From Spirosoma rigui (lineage in GTDB: Bacteria > Bacteroidota > Bacteroidia > Cytophagales > Spirosomataceae), in assembly GCF_002067135.1 (NCBI RefSeq), contig NZ_CP020105.1:620001-684000 (forward strand): a stretch of 64,000 bases of DNA, written 5' to 3'. Shown piece by piece: positions 34,404-43,550 of this stretch; within the stretch, counting starts at the first letter, position 1; the number at the start of each line of letters is the position of its first letter. The notes below the pieces were generated by a model that searched no databases, was not told the DNA's origin, and worked only from the letters and a program-made list of their open reading frames with translations. Both the position numbers and the translations under genes were made by a program.

Positions 34404-35000
34404 TTACAGTGTTTTAAGAACCAGTTTGCGCCAGCGAACCTTAATGCCGCCCCCATCATGGATTTGCAGCGCGATAGACCCATCGGCTGCGCCAATTTTG
34501 GCATCGTGCATATCGACCATAGGTTTGCCGTTGAGGAACGTCTGTACGTGATCACCCTCTACCCGGATCCGCATGGTGTTCCACTCGCCCGGTTTCAGGA
34601 TATTTTCTTTCTCGGCGGGTATCTGCTCCAGCCAGCCACGGCCATACGATTCGTAGATGCCGCCGGTGTCATGATCCTTGGGGGCTACCTCTACCTGCCA
34701 GCCACTCACTTTTGTCCCTTCGATGCTCGACCGGAAGAAAACGCCACTGTTGCCGTTAGCTTCCTGCTTGAACTGAACCGATAGATCGAAGTTCTTGTAG
34801 GTTTGTTCGGTGGCCAGGTATCCATACTGCTTGTCGGGACCGCTCTCGCAGATGAGTTCGCCATTCTGTACATACCATTTCTCAGTACCGTATACTTTCC
34901 AGCCGCTCAAATCTTTTCCATTGAACAGCGTCACTTTCTTGGCCGGGGCAGCCATAACAAATAAGCCGAGCACAAGCCCGAAGAGCACTAATCGATTCAT
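34404..35000 (-). CDS. DUF1080 (3-keto-disaccharide hydrolase-type) exported protein
   Basis: The 198-residue protein has an N-terminal signal peptide and the DUF1080 pattern: TLFNGKDLSGWKVYG, GELICESG, SGVFFRSS and GEWNTMRI followed by a C-terminal LQIHDGGGIKVRWR. DUF1080 is a concanavalin-like fold; members are known to hydrolyse 3-keto-glycosides. It lies 27 nt behind the exported lactonase gene and is probably in the same transcript. Confidence 0.85.
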   Translation of the reverse strand: MNRLVLFGLVLGLFVMAAPAKKVTLFNGKDLSGWKVYGTEKWYVQNGELICESGPDKQYGYLATEQTYKNFDLSVQFKQEANGNSGVFFRSSIEGTKVSGWQVEVAPKDHDTGGIYESYGRGWLEQIPAEKENILKPGEWNTMRIRVEGDHVQTFLNGKPMVDMHDAKIGAADGSIALQIHDGGGIKVRWRKLVLKTL

Positions 35001-35027
35001 TGGGGAGTAGTTTAACGTGTATATTAA

Positions 35028-36173
35028 TTACCTGGAGCCTGCGGTGATAATGCAGACGGGGGCTGGTACGCTCACAGACTGGCCTGTATACGTTAGTTTA
35101 CCCGTCTGTTTATTACGCCTGAAAATAGTGATGTTATCGGAGTCCTGATGCGTCACAAAGATAAAGTCACCTTTTGGATCGATCATAAAATTACGTGGCG
35201 TTTTACCCCTCGTCGGCTCGTCGCCCAGATAGGTCAGCTTACCATCGGTGCCAATGGCAAAGATCGCCAGTGCATTTCGACCCCGGTTCGACTGGTAGAG
35301 AAACTTACCCGAAGGATCAATGTGTATGTCAGCACTGGTATTCTCATCCGTGAAATCACTGGGCAGGGTTCTTACCCCGTCGGTCAGTAAGGTCAGCGCA
35401 CCGTTCTTGGCATTCCGGCTGAATACGGCCACCGACGAGGTCAGTTCTTCAACCAGATAGGCATACTTACCATTTGGATGAAAAGCCATGTGCCGCGGTC
35501 CCGATCCTGGTTTCACGCTCACATAAGGTGTCTGGGCAGCCTTCACGGTGCTCTTGTTCGTATCGATTTCGAGGATGTGTAATTTGTCGGTACCCAGATC
35601 CGCTACATAGACAAACCGGTTGTCGGGCGCTACGGTAGCGGAGTGTACGTGTGCACTTTCCTGACGCTTCACGTTTGGTCCACTGCCAGCGTTTTGTACA
35701 CTGTCCGTAGCGGCTCCCAGTGACCCATCGGCTTTGATGGGCAGGACGGCCAGACTTCCCCCGCCGTAGTTGGCCACAAACGCAGTTTTTCCCGTCTGAT
35801 CGACACTAACGTAGCAGGGGCCATTTCCCAGCGAAGGCTGGCCGTTCAGAAAGGCCAGTTCGCCGGTCGTTCCATTGATAGCGTATGCACTGACAGCTCC
35901 CGCTTTAGAAGGGCCTGCTTCGATAGCTTCGTTTACCGAATACAGGTATTTCCGGGACGGGTGAATGGCCAGAAACGATGGACCTTTTCCATTGAAGATT
36001 GTTTGAACGGGTTTCAGCGTACCTGCCGTCCGATCAAACTCAAATACGTAAATGCCCTTGCTGCCACGTACGGAATAGGTACCGACGTACATAATTTCCC
36101 GGCCGTTCTGAGCACGCGCGGCCGCGCCCAGGTGGAGTAAGAGCACCGTTAAACCAACGAATAGTTTATTCAT
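35028..36173 (-). CDS. Exported lactonase family (6-phosphogluconolactonase-like beta-propeller)
   Basis: The 381-residue protein starts with a signal peptide (MNKLFVGLTVLLLHLGAAARA) and contains repeated propeller blades with motifs such as PSFLAIHPSRKYLYSVNE, HMAFHPNGKYAYLVEE and PRNFMIDPKGDFIFVTHQD. This matches the Lactonase (PF10282-type) seven-bladed propeller. Because it is exported, it more likely acts on a sugar lactone outside the cytoplasm than in the pentose phosphate pathway. Confidence 0.87.
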   Translation of the reverse strand: MNKLFVGLTVLLLHLGAAARAQNGREIMYVGTYSVRGSKGIYVFEFDRTAGTLKPVQTIFNGKGPSFLAIHPSRKYLYSVNEAIEAGPSKAGAVSAYAINGTTGELAFLNGQPSLGNGPCYVSVDQTGKTAFVANYGGGSLAVLPIKADGSLGAATDSVQNAGSGPNVKRQESAHVHSATVAPDNRFVYVADLGTDKLHILEIDTNKSTVKAAQTPYVSVKPGSGPRHMAFHPNGKYAYLVEELTSSVAVFSRNAKNGALTLLTDGVRTLPSDFTDENTSADIHIDPSGKFLYQSNRGRNALAIFAIGTDGKLTYLGDEPTRGKTPRNFMIDPKGDFIFVTHQDSDNITIFRRNKQTGKLTYTGQSVSVPAPVCIITAGSR

Positions 36174-36495
36174 GCTGTAAAGTAAACGTTTAGAATGAAG
36201 CAAATTAAGGGCATAACCTACCGATATCGACCAACGCCATCCCGTAAATTAGTAGCAATACCCAAAAGCTCGCTTTGTTCTATACCAACTAATGTGATGA
36301 TTGCCTGACCGTTTTATTGGCAAGTAACTGCATCGACGTTTCGTACTGCGACGGGCGTGGATTTATTTTTCATTAAAAAAACTTATAAAGCGGTTAATCA
36401 GAATCACTTACTTTTGTACTGCGATTGGCTTAGCTGACTGTTCATATCGTTAAAACCTAACTTTTCGTTACCCAATAAATTCTTTATTAATCAGT
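36174..36495. other. Intergenic stretch between divergent genes
   Basis: These 322 bp separate the lactonase gene and the ompA-like gene. TACTTTTG at 36409-36416 is a likely -7 box for the ompA-like gene; no other feature was recognised. Confidence 0.4.
36409..36416 (+). promoter_or_regulatory. -7 promoter box of the ompA-like gene
   Basis: TACTTTTG matches the TAnnTTTG consensus. It is 80 bp upstream of the ATG at 36496, so a leader of about 73 nt is expected. The -33 element is not clear. Confidence 0.45.
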
Positions 36496-37374
36496 ATGAA
36501 ACGAGTACTCATTGTTTTCGCAGCCGTAGCTATGCTCTCTTCCTGCAACAGCAAGAAGCGGCTGGCTGAAATCAAAACCTTACAGGAAGCCCGTGACAAA
36601 GCTGTTGCTTCGCTCAACGACTGCGACCAGCGTACGGCCGATCTGCGCAATCAGTTATCGGCAAAAGATACCGATCTACAGGGCAAGGACAAGCAAGTTG
36701 GCGATCTGCAGGCGCAAATCGATTACCTGAAACGTACCAACACGAACCTGCTGGATCGCATGTCTGATCTGTCGATCGTGAGTAAGTCGGGTGCCGAAAG
36801 CATCAAGAAATCGCTGGAAACGCTCAACGAGCAAACGAAGTACGTTAATAACCTCAACACGAGCATCCAGCGCAAAGACTCTATCAACCTGGCGCTGGTG
36901 ATGAACCTGAAGCGTTCGCTGGACGATATCAACGATCAGGATGTTCAGGTTGAAGTTAAGAAAGGCGTTGTCTACGTGTCGATCTCCGATAAACTGTTGT
37001 TCAAATCGGGTAGCTACGACATTACGCCCCGCGCCGAAACGGTACTGGGTAAAGTAGCCAAGGTGGTCAATGACCACAAGGAACTGGATATCCTGGTAGA
37101 AGGTCATACGGACATCGTCCCTATCTCGACGGCTTCTATTAAAGACAACTGGGATTTGAGCGCGCTGCGTGCTACGTCCGTTGTTCGTACGCTGCAAGGT
37201 AAGTTCGGTGTAGCTCCAGAGCGCATGACCGCCGGTGGCCGCTCGGAGTTCAGCCCGAAAGACGATAACACAACGTCGGCAGGTCGTCAGCAGAACCGTC
37301 GTACGGAAATTATCATTACGCCAAAACTGGACCAGTTCTTCAACCTGTTGTCGAACGGCCAGGCTGGCAAATAA
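36496..37374 (+). CDS. OmpA-family peptidoglycan-binding lipoprotein with coiled coil
   Basis: The 292-residue protein has a lipobox LSSC (Cys17) followed by a long helical coiled coil (about residues 25-145), then an OmpA-like C-terminal domain (about 155-275) with VEGHTDIVPI, NWDLSALRATSVVRTL and QQNRRTEIII. OmpA domains bind peptidoglycan, so the protein probably links the outer membrane to the cell wall. It is convergent with rpsG and followed by two terminator hairpins. Confidence 0.88.
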   Translation: MKRVLIVFAAVAMLSSCNSKKRLAEIKTLQEARDKAVASLNDCDQRTADLRNQLSAKDTDLQGKDKQVGDLQAQIDYLKRTNTNLLDRMSDLSIVSKSGAESIKKSLETLNEQTKYVNNLNTSIQRKDSINLALVMNLKRSLDDINDQDVQVEVKKGVVYVSISDKLLFKSGSYDITPRAETVLGKVAKVVNDHKELDILVEGHTDIVPISTASIKDNWDLSALRATSVVRTLQGKFGVAPERMTAGGRSEFSPKDDNTTSAGRQQNRRTEIIITPKLDQFFNLLSNGQAGK

Positions 37375-37397
37375 GTAAATTCATCCGGTACAGGATT

Positions 37398-37434
37398 CGG
37401 CCCCTGGTTGTGGTAATCTCATAACCAGGGGCCG
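37398..37434 (+). terminator. Intrinsic terminator of the ompA-like gene
   Basis: CGGCCCCTGGTT (37398-37409) pairs perfectly with AACCAGGGGCCG (37423-37434), a 12-bp stem, followed by ATTCTTTT. Confidence 0.7.
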
Positions 37435-37473
37435 ATTCTTTTCAGCGTATAACCCCAGACACGTATAAAAACA

Positions 37474-37502
37474 AAAAGCCGTCCAATACCTGGACGGCTT
37501 TT
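37474..37502. terminator. Bidirectional intrinsic terminator (rpsG side)
   Basis: AAAAGCCGTCCA (37474-37485) pairs perfectly with TGGACGGCTTTT (37491-37502) around a 5-nt loop, with A- and T-tracts at each end. It can serve rpsG on the minus strand and the ompA-like gene on the plus strand. Confidence 0.8.
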
Positions 37503-37544
37503 GCTATTTGGAGACCACCGGGACTGTGGTCCAGTTCAGTTGGT

Positions 37545-38012
37545 TTAGAACCGGAAGTGCGAAAACGCCTTGTTGGCTTCTGCCATACGGTGCGTATCGT
37601 CCTTCTTTTTCACTGCCGAGCCTTCGCCCTTGGCAGCAGCTACGATTTCAGCAGCTAATCGGTCTACCATTGTTTTCTCACCCCGCGAACGAGCGTACCG
37701 GATAAGCCATTTCATGCCTACCGCGACCTTCCGGTCTGCCCGTACTTCGGTTGGCACCTGGAAGGTAGCTCCACCGACGCGACGGCTTTTTACTTCAACC
37801 GTGGGCATTACGTTATTCAACGCTTTTTTCCACGTATCCAGACCACTTTCGTTGGTGCGCTTGGCAACTACGTCCAGTGCGTCGTAGAAGATTGAGTACG
37901 CCAGGCTTTTTTTGCCCTCGTACATCAGGTTGTTTACAAATTTGGTTACGAGGACCTCCTTGTATTTAGGATCGGGCAACACGTAACGCTTGGGCGGTTT
38001 CGCCTTTCTCAT
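37545..38012 (-). CDS. rpsG: 30S ribosomal protein S7
   Basis: The 155-residue protein matches S7 throughout: [53 protein letters not shown] and the C-terminal [21 protein letters not shown]7 binds 16S rRNA and nucleates the 30S head. It is 59 nt behind rpsL in the same orientation. fusA, the usual next gene, is absent: a terminator and the convergent ompA-like gene follow. Confidence 0.96.
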   Translation of the reverse strand: MRKAKPPKRYVLPDPKYKEVLVTKFVNNLMYEGKKSLAYSIFYDALDVVAKRTNESGLDTWKKALNNVMPTVEVKSRRVGGATFQVPTEVRADRKVAVGMKWLIRYARSRGEKTMVDRLAAEIVAAAKGEGSAVKKKDDTHRMAEANKAFSHFRF

Positions 38013-38071
38013 GATTTCTTCAGATTTTTGATCTTACTCTGCCGTAGTCTTTCAACGGGCAGTCGATTTAC

Positions 38072-38503
38072 TTACTTTTTCTTGCCTTTTGCTGGTGGCG
38101 CACCTTTGCCACCTTTTGCCGGAGCCTGGCCTGGCTTCGGACGCTTAGCGCCGTATTTCGAGCGGCTTTGCAGACGACCGCTTACGCCAGCCGTATCCAG
38201 AGCACCCCGAACAATGTGGTAACGTACACCCGGCAGATCTTTTACCCGGCCACCGCGGATCAGCACGATGGAGTGCTCCTGCAGGTTGTGGCCTTCGCCC
38301 GGAATGTATGCGTTTACTTCCCGACCGTTCGTCAGACGAACGCGGGCAACTTTACGAAGTGCCGAGTTTGGCTTCTTCGGTGTCGTCGTATACACACGTG
38401 TGCATACGCCCCGACGTTGTGGGCAGGAATCCAAAGCTGGCGACTTCGATTTGTCAACCAGTTTCTCACGTCCCTTGCGCACCAATTGTTGTATGGTAGG
38501 CAT
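38072..38503 (-). CDS. rpsL: 30S ribosomal protein S12
   Basis: The 143-residue protein carries [17 protein letters not shown] and [13 protein letters not shown], i.e. the lysines at the two positions linked to streptomycin resistance are wild type. A basic C-terminal tail of about 15 residues ([13 protein letters not shown]) is longer than in E. coli. S12 sits at the decoding centre. It has its own strong promoter at 38550-38580 and is followed by rpsG. Confidence 0.96.
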   Translation of the reverse strand: MPTIQQLVRKGREKLVDKSKSPALDSCPQRRGVCTRVYTTTPKKPNSALRKVARVRLTNGREVNAYIPGEGHNLQEHSIVLIRGGRVKDLPGVRYHIVRGALDTAGVSGRLQSRSKYGAKRPKPGQAPAKGGKGAPPAKGKKK

Positions 38504-38549
38504 TATTAAATTAGTTTACGAAAAAACAGTCTTCCCGAAATTTGAGGTG

Positions 38550-38580
38550 CAAAGATACGGAAAATAATACGTATGCCAAA
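38550..38580 (-). promoter_or_regulatory. Promoter of rpsL-rpsG
   Basis: On the minus strand TTTG (38577-38580) is followed after 19 nt by TATCTTTG (38550-38557), a full match to the Bacteroidota -33/-7 consensus. Transcription would start near 38543, 40 nt before the rpsL ATG. Confidence 0.75.
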
Positions 38581-38660
38581 CGTTGGGCAACAAGTATTTA
38601 GATCATAGCACTGGTGTAAGGGCTTGAGGGGCACCTTCTTTCCAGGCGCAGACGTTGTGT

Positions 38661-38984
38661 TCAGGCCTGTCCTACCGGTCCGCCAAATCCACCAGTCGGA
38701 AACCGGAACGTATCCGTTGGATTATTAATATCCCCGTAAGCTTCTTCAAAACGGCCGATATTTTCGGTCAACGCTTCAAGCAGTCGTTTGGCGTGTTCAG
38801 GTGTCAGGATAATGCGGGCCTTCACCTTGGCTTTGGGAACACCCGGCATCAGCCGAATGAAGTCCAGGATGAACTCACTGTTTGAATGAGCAATCATGGC
38901 TAGGTTAGCGTAGGTACCTTCGGCTATTTCCTCGCTCAATTCCACATCGATCGATGCTTCCGGGTTTTGTTGTGGAGGGGTCAT
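38661..38984 (-). CDS. DUF3467 domain-containing protein
   Basis: The 107-residue protein contains ASIDVELSEEIAEGTYANLAM, SNSEFILDFIRLMPG and KARIILTPEHAKRLLEALTENI, the standard DUF3467 sequence. The function is unknown. In many Bacteroidota it sits near rpoC, as here (90 nt after the rpoC stop, with a terminator hairpin in between). The ATG at 38982-38984 is preferred over an upstream in-frame start. Confidence 0.85.
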   Translation of the reverse strand: MTPPQQNPEASIDVELSEEIAEGTYANLAMIAHSNSEFILDFIRLMPGVPKAKVKARIILTPEHAKRLLEALTENIGRFEEAYGDINNPTDTFRFPTGGFGGPVGQA

Positions 38985-39014
38985 AAATACGGTCAGTTTT
39001 AGCAAAATAAATAT

Positions 39015-39051
39015 AAAAAAACACCCGGACCATTCCTGACCCGGGCGTTTC
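39015..39051 (-). terminator. Terminator after rpoC
   Basis: On the minus strand AACGCCCGGG pairs with CCCGGGTGTT-type sequence (one wobble) and is followed by a run of seven T. It starts about 23 bp after the rpoC stop and lies just ahead of the DUF3467 start codon. Confidence 0.6.
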
Positions 39052-39073
39052 GTTATCTACTTCTATCGGGCAT

Positions 39074-42000
39074 TTATACCGTAGCTTTTTTCTTGCTGCG
39101 GGAGAATTGCTCTTTCGATTCGGTAATCGTTTCCAGTTCCTCTTTCGAGCCGATGACCACGTTTTGGTAACGACGTAGTCCGGTACCGGCTGGGATAAGG
39201 TGACCAACGATAACGTTCTCTTTCAGTCCGTCGAGAACGTCGCGCTTACCCCGGATCGAGGCTTCGCTCAAGACCTTCGTCGTTTCCTGGAAGGAAGCCG
39301 CCGAGATAAAGCTATCGGTACCAAGCGATGATTGAGTGATACCCATCAGCGTTGGCTGAGAAACGGCTGCCATAGCGTCACGAACGGTCACTAGGGCCAT
39401 ATCACGACGTTTCAGGCTGGAGTTCTCATCACGCAGACGACGGGTCGTCACGATCATACCAGGCTTCAGGTTCTCTGAATCACCGGCATCCATCACCACT
39501 TTGGCGTCCAGCATCTTATCGTTCTCTTCGCGGAACGCCCACTTGTCAACGACCTGACCTTCGAGGAAGTTGGTGTCACCCGAGTCGATGATTTCAACTT
39601 TCTGCATCATCTGCCGAACGATGGCTTCGATGTGCTTATCGTTGATCTTCACACCCTGCAGGCGGTATACTTCCTGAATTTCATTTACCAGGTACTCCTG
39701 AACGGCCGTCGGACCTTTGATGGCCAGAATGTCGCTTGGCGTAATGGCACCGTCAGACAGCGGAGCGCCAGCCCGTACGAAGTCATTATCCTGAACCAGG
39801 ATGAACTTCGACAGCGGAACGAGGTACTTCTTCTTGGTACCGTCTTTCGACTCAATGAAGATTTCGCGGTTACCACGTTTGATGGTACCGTAGGTTACCA
39901 CACCATCAATTTCACTGACTACGGCTGGGTTCGATGGGTTCCGGGCTTCGAACAATTCCGTTACCCGTGGCAGACCACCCGTAATGTCGCGGGTTTTACC
40001 CACGTTACGCGGAATCTTCGCCAACGGCTGACCGGCTTTAATCGCTTGTCCTTCTTTCACCACCAGACGTGAGCCAACGGGCAGGTTATAGCTCTTCTGC
40101 AACTGACCATTACCGGTTTCGTCGAGGTGGAGCAGCAGCGTGCTGGTTCCACTAACCACGATAGCCGGGTTCTTCGCCTTATCGCGGGTTTCGATAATCA
40201 CCTTCTCCTGGAAGCCCGTCTGTTCGTCGAACTCTTCACGATAGGTGATACCATCTTCCACAGCGTCGAACGTCAGGGTACCCGTCAGTTCAGACAGGAT
40301 AACGGCGTTGTAGGGGTCCCACGCGCAAATGTCGTCGCCCTTCTTCACCATATCGCCATCTTTCACCCGCAGGAACGCGCCGTATGGTACGTTATTGCTG
40401 ATGAGTACGGTATTACGGTCGTTCGGATTCACAATCCGGATCTCGCCCGAACGGCCCATAACGACCGTCTGTGGATTTCCTTCGTTGTCTTCCGACTCTA
40501 CCATCCGCATTTCTTCGAACTCGATAAGTCCGTCGAATTTCGCTTTGATCGAGGCATCAACAGCAATGTTGGAAGCCGTACCACCCACGTGGAATGTGCG
40601 CAGGGTCAACTGCGTACCTGGCTCACCAATCGACTGCGAGGCAATTACACCCACAGCTTCACCGATGTCGACCATTCGGCCCGAAGCCAGGTTGCGACCG
40701 TAGCATTTGGCGCAAACGCCCTGCCGCGATTCGCAGGTCAGTACCGAACGAATCTCAACCGTTTCGATTGCCGTCTCATCAATGTGAGCCGCTACTTCTT
40801 CGGTGATCAGGTCGCCCGACGCTACGATCAGAACAGGTTTGCCGTTTTCATCCTTCAGCAGCGGATCGTAGATATCGTGCACCGTTGTACGGCCCAGGAT
40901 ACGCTCCGACAGCGGCTCAACGATGTCCTCGTTGTCTTTCAGCGCTGACACCTGCAGACCACGAAGGGTACCGCAATCATCTTCACTGATGATAACATCC
41001 TGCGCTACGTCGTGCAGACGACGGGTCAGGTAACCGGCATCAGCCGTTTTCAGCGCTGTATCGGCCAGACCTTTCCGGGCACCGTGTGTCGAGATAAAGT
41101 ACTCCAATACGTCGAGACCTTCTTTGAAGTTCGACAGAATCGGGTTTTCAATGATCTCACCAACCGAACCCTGCAGGTTTTTCTGCGGCTTGGCCATCAG
41201 ACCCCGCATACCACCCAGCTGACGAATCTGCTCACGGGAACCACGGGCACCCGAGTGCATCATCATATAGATTGAGTTGAAACCACCCTGGTCGGCTTCG
41301 AGCTGCTTCATCAGGGTTTCGGTCAGGCGCGAGTTAACCCGCGTCCAGATGTCGATAACCTGGTTGTACCGCTCGTTTTCGGTGATAAGACCCATCAGGT
41401 AGTTATCCCAAACAGTCTGTACTTCAGCTTGCGCTTCAGCAACCAGCCCCTGTTTGGCATCTGGAATCATAACGTCGCTCAGACCGATGGACAAGCCACC
41501 TTTGAACGCCATCTGGAAACCAAGCTCCTTGATCTCATCGAGGAATTGGGCCGTCCGCGCACCACCCGAGATTTTGAAGATCAGCGCAATAATTTGCTGA
41601 AGCTTCTTCTTCGTGAGCAGTTCGTTGATGTAGCCAACTTCTTCCGGTACGGCCTGGTTGAATAACAACCGACCCGCAACGGTATCGATAACCTTATAAA
41701 CCAGTTCGCCTTTCTCATCCCGGACCTTCACCCGGCATTTGATATTGGCGTGCTTGGATACTTTTCCTTCGTTGATGCCGATGATTACCTCTTCAGCACC
41801 GTAGAACGTCATGCCCTCGCCCGCAATCGGGTATTCGGGAATGCTCTTGCGGCCCTTCGTCACGTAGTACAAGCCAAGAACCATGTCCTGCGACGGTACC
41901 GTAATCGGCGCGCCGTTGGCGGGGTTCAGAATGTTGTGCGACGCCAGCATCAGCAACGACGCTTCCAAAACGGCTTCCTGACCCAGCGGCACGTGAACGG

Positions 42001-43441
42001 CCATCTGGTCACCGTCAAAGTCAGCGTTGAAGGCGGTACAAACGAGTGGGTGCAACTGAATCGCTTTACCTTCGATAAGCTTCGGCTGGAACGCCTGAAT
42101 ACCCAGACGGTGCAGCGTTGGAGCCCGGTTCAGCAGTACAGGGTGGCCTTTCAATACATTTTCCAAAATGTCCCAGATAACGGGATCTTTCCGGTCAACG
42201 ATCTTCTTCGCCGACTTCACCGTTTTCACGATACCCCGCTCAATGAGCTTCCGGATAACGAACGGCTTGAACAGCTCAGCGGCCATATCCTTCGGCAAAC
42301 CGCACTCGTGCAGTTTCAGCTCCGGACCCACCACGATTACCGAACGACCTGAGTAATCGACACGCTTACCGAGCAGGTTCTGCCGGAAACGGCCTTGCTT
42401 ACCCTTCAGCATATCGGACAGCGACTTCAGCGCGCGGTTACCTTCCGAACGGACGGCATTAACTTTCCGCGAGTTGTCGAACAGCGAATCGACAGCTTCC
42501 TGCAGCATCCGCTTCTCATTGCGCAGAATTACTTCCGGCGCTTTAATTTCGATCAGACGCTTCAGACGGTTGTTCCGGATGATAACCCGACGATACAGGT
42601 CATTCAAATCGGAGGTTGCAAACCGGCCACCATCCAGAGGGACGAGCGGACGCAGTTCGGGTGGAATCACCGGTACCATCTTGATGATCATCCACTCGGG
42701 ACGGTTCTCAATCCGGCCGTTGGCTTCCCGGAACGCTTCAACTACTTTCAGCCGTTTGAGGGCTTCTGCCTTCCGTTGCTGCGACGTATCGGTAGCCGCT
42801 GCGTGACGCAGGGAGTAGGACAGTTCGTCGAGGTTGACGCGCGACAGCAGCATCTCCAGCGATTCAGCCCCCATCTTGGCGATGAATTTGTTCGGGTCTT
42901 TATCGTCTAGGTGCTGGTTATTACCCGGCAGTTTGTCAATGATATCGAGGTACTCGTCTTCCGTCAGGAAGTCTAACTGGTTAATGCCGTCTTCGGCTTT
43001 TATACCAGGCTGCACAACGATGTACCGCTCGTAATAAATGATCTGGTCGAGTTTCTTGGTCGAAAGGCCCAGCAGATAACCGATTTTGTTCGGCAGGCTG
43101 CGGAAATACCAGATGTGTGCAACGGGCACCACCAGCTCGATGTGACCCATCCGCTCCCGGCGTACTTTCTTCTCGGTTACCTCGACTCCACAGCGGTCGC
43201 AGATAATGCCTTTGTAGCGAATCCGCTTGTATTTACCACAGTGACACTCCCAGTCCTTTACGGGTCCGAAGATGCGCTCGCAGAATAAGCCGCCCATCTC
43301 GGGTTTGTAGGTCCGGTAGTTGATTGTCTCCGGCTGCGTCACCTCGCCGTAGGAACTCTCCAGAATGGACTCGGGCGATGCCAGACTGATGGTTACAGTG
43401 GCAAAGTCGCTGTTGAGTTTCTTGTTCTTTTTGAACGACAT
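39074..43441 (-). CDS. rpoC: DNA-directed RNA polymerase subunit beta'
   Basis: The 1455-residue protein contains the N-terminal zinc ribbon ([20 protein letters not shown]), the catalytic [15 protein letters not shown] loop and a C-terminal zinc site ([16 protein letters not shown]), all conserved. It forms the active site of RNA polymerase with beta. It follows rpoB after 109 nt, a gap that can form an imperfect stem. Confidence 0.97.
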   Translation of the reverse strand: MSFKKNKKLNSDFATVTISLASPESILESSYGEVTQPETINYRTYKPEMGGLFCERIFGPVKDWECHCGKYKRIRYKGIICDRCGVEVTEKKVRRERMGHIELVVPVAHIWYFRSLPNKIGYLLGLSTKKLDQIIYYERYIVVQPGIKAEDGINQLDFLTEDEYLDIIDKLPGNNQHLDDKDPNKFIAKMGAESLEMLLSRVNLDELSYSLRHAAATDTSQQRKAEALKRLKVVEAFREANGRIENRPEWMIIKMVPVIPPELRPLVPLDGGRFATSDLNDLYRRVIIRNNRLKRLIEIKAPEVILRNEKRMLQEAVDSLFDNSRKVNAVRSEGNRALKSLSDMLKGKQGRFRQNLLGKRVDYSGRSVIVVGPELKLHECGLPKDMAAELFKPFVIRKLIERGIVKTVKSAKKIVDRKDPVIWDILENVLKGHPVLLNRAPTLHRLGIQAFQPKLIEGKAIQLHPLVCTAFNADFDGDQMAVHVPLGQEAVLEASLLMLASHNILNPANGAPITVPSQDMVLGLYYVTKGRKSIPEYPIAGEGMTFYGAEEVIIGINEGKVSKHANIKCRVKVRDEKGELVYKVIDTVAGRLLFNQAVPEEVGYINELLTKKKLQQIIALIFKISGGARTAQFLDEIKELGFQMAFKGGLSIGLSDVMIPDAKQGLVAEAQAEVQTVWDNYLMGLITENERYNQVIDIWTRVNSRLTETLMKQLEADQGGFNSIYMMMHSGARGSREQIRQLGGMRGLMAKPQKNLQGSVGEIIENPILSNFKEGLDVLEYFISTHGARKGLADTALKTADAGYLTRRLHDVAQDVIISEDDCGTLRGLQVSALKDNEDIVEPLSERILGRTTVHDIYDPLLKDENGKPVLIVASGDLITEEVAAHIDETAIETVEIRSVLTCESRQGVCAKCYGRNLASGRMVDIGEAVGVIASQSIGEPGTQLTLRTFHVGGTASNIAVDASIKAKFDGLIEFEEMRMVESEDNEGNPQTVVMGRSGEIRIVNPNDRNTVLISNNVPYGAFLRVKDGDMVKKGDDICAWDPYNAVILSELTGTLTFDAVEDGITYREEFDEQTGFQEKVIIETRDKAKNPAIVVSGTSTLLLHLDETGNGQLQKSYNLPVGSRLVVKEGQAIKAGQPLAKIPRNVGKTRDITGGLPRVTELFEARNPSNPAVVSEIDGVVTYGTIKRGNREIFIESKDGTKKKYLVPLSKFILVQDNDFVRAGAPLSDGAITPSDILAIKGPTAVQEYLVNEIQEVYRLQGVKINDKHIEAIVRQMMQKVEIIDSGDTNFLEGQVVDKWAFREENDKMLDAKVVMDAGDSENLKPGMIVTTRRLRDENSSLKRRDMALVTVRDAMAAVSQPTLMGITQSSLGTDSFISAASFQETTKVLSEASIRGKRDVLDGLKENVIVGHLIPAGTGLRRYQNVVIGSKEELETITESKEQFSRSKKKATV

Positions 43442-43480
43442 TGGTTGGAGATTTAATTATAAAAAGGAGAAAAGGGAGAC

Positions 43481-43541
43481 AGGAAATGGGGGAGTAAACG
43501 ATACACAGCAAGGTTTCCCTTTCCGCTTTCTCCCCCTTCCT
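43481..43541 (-). repeat. Imperfect inverted repeat between rpoB and rpoC
   Basis: AGGAA (43481-43485) and GGGGGAG (43488-43494) pair with CTCCCCC (43530-43536) and TTCCT (43537-43541), a 12-bp stem with a 2-nt bulge. The left side of the gap is purine-rich and the right side pyrimidine-rich. It may act as a processing site or partial attenuator. Confidence 0.4.
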
Positions 43542-43550
43542 TAGTGCTCC

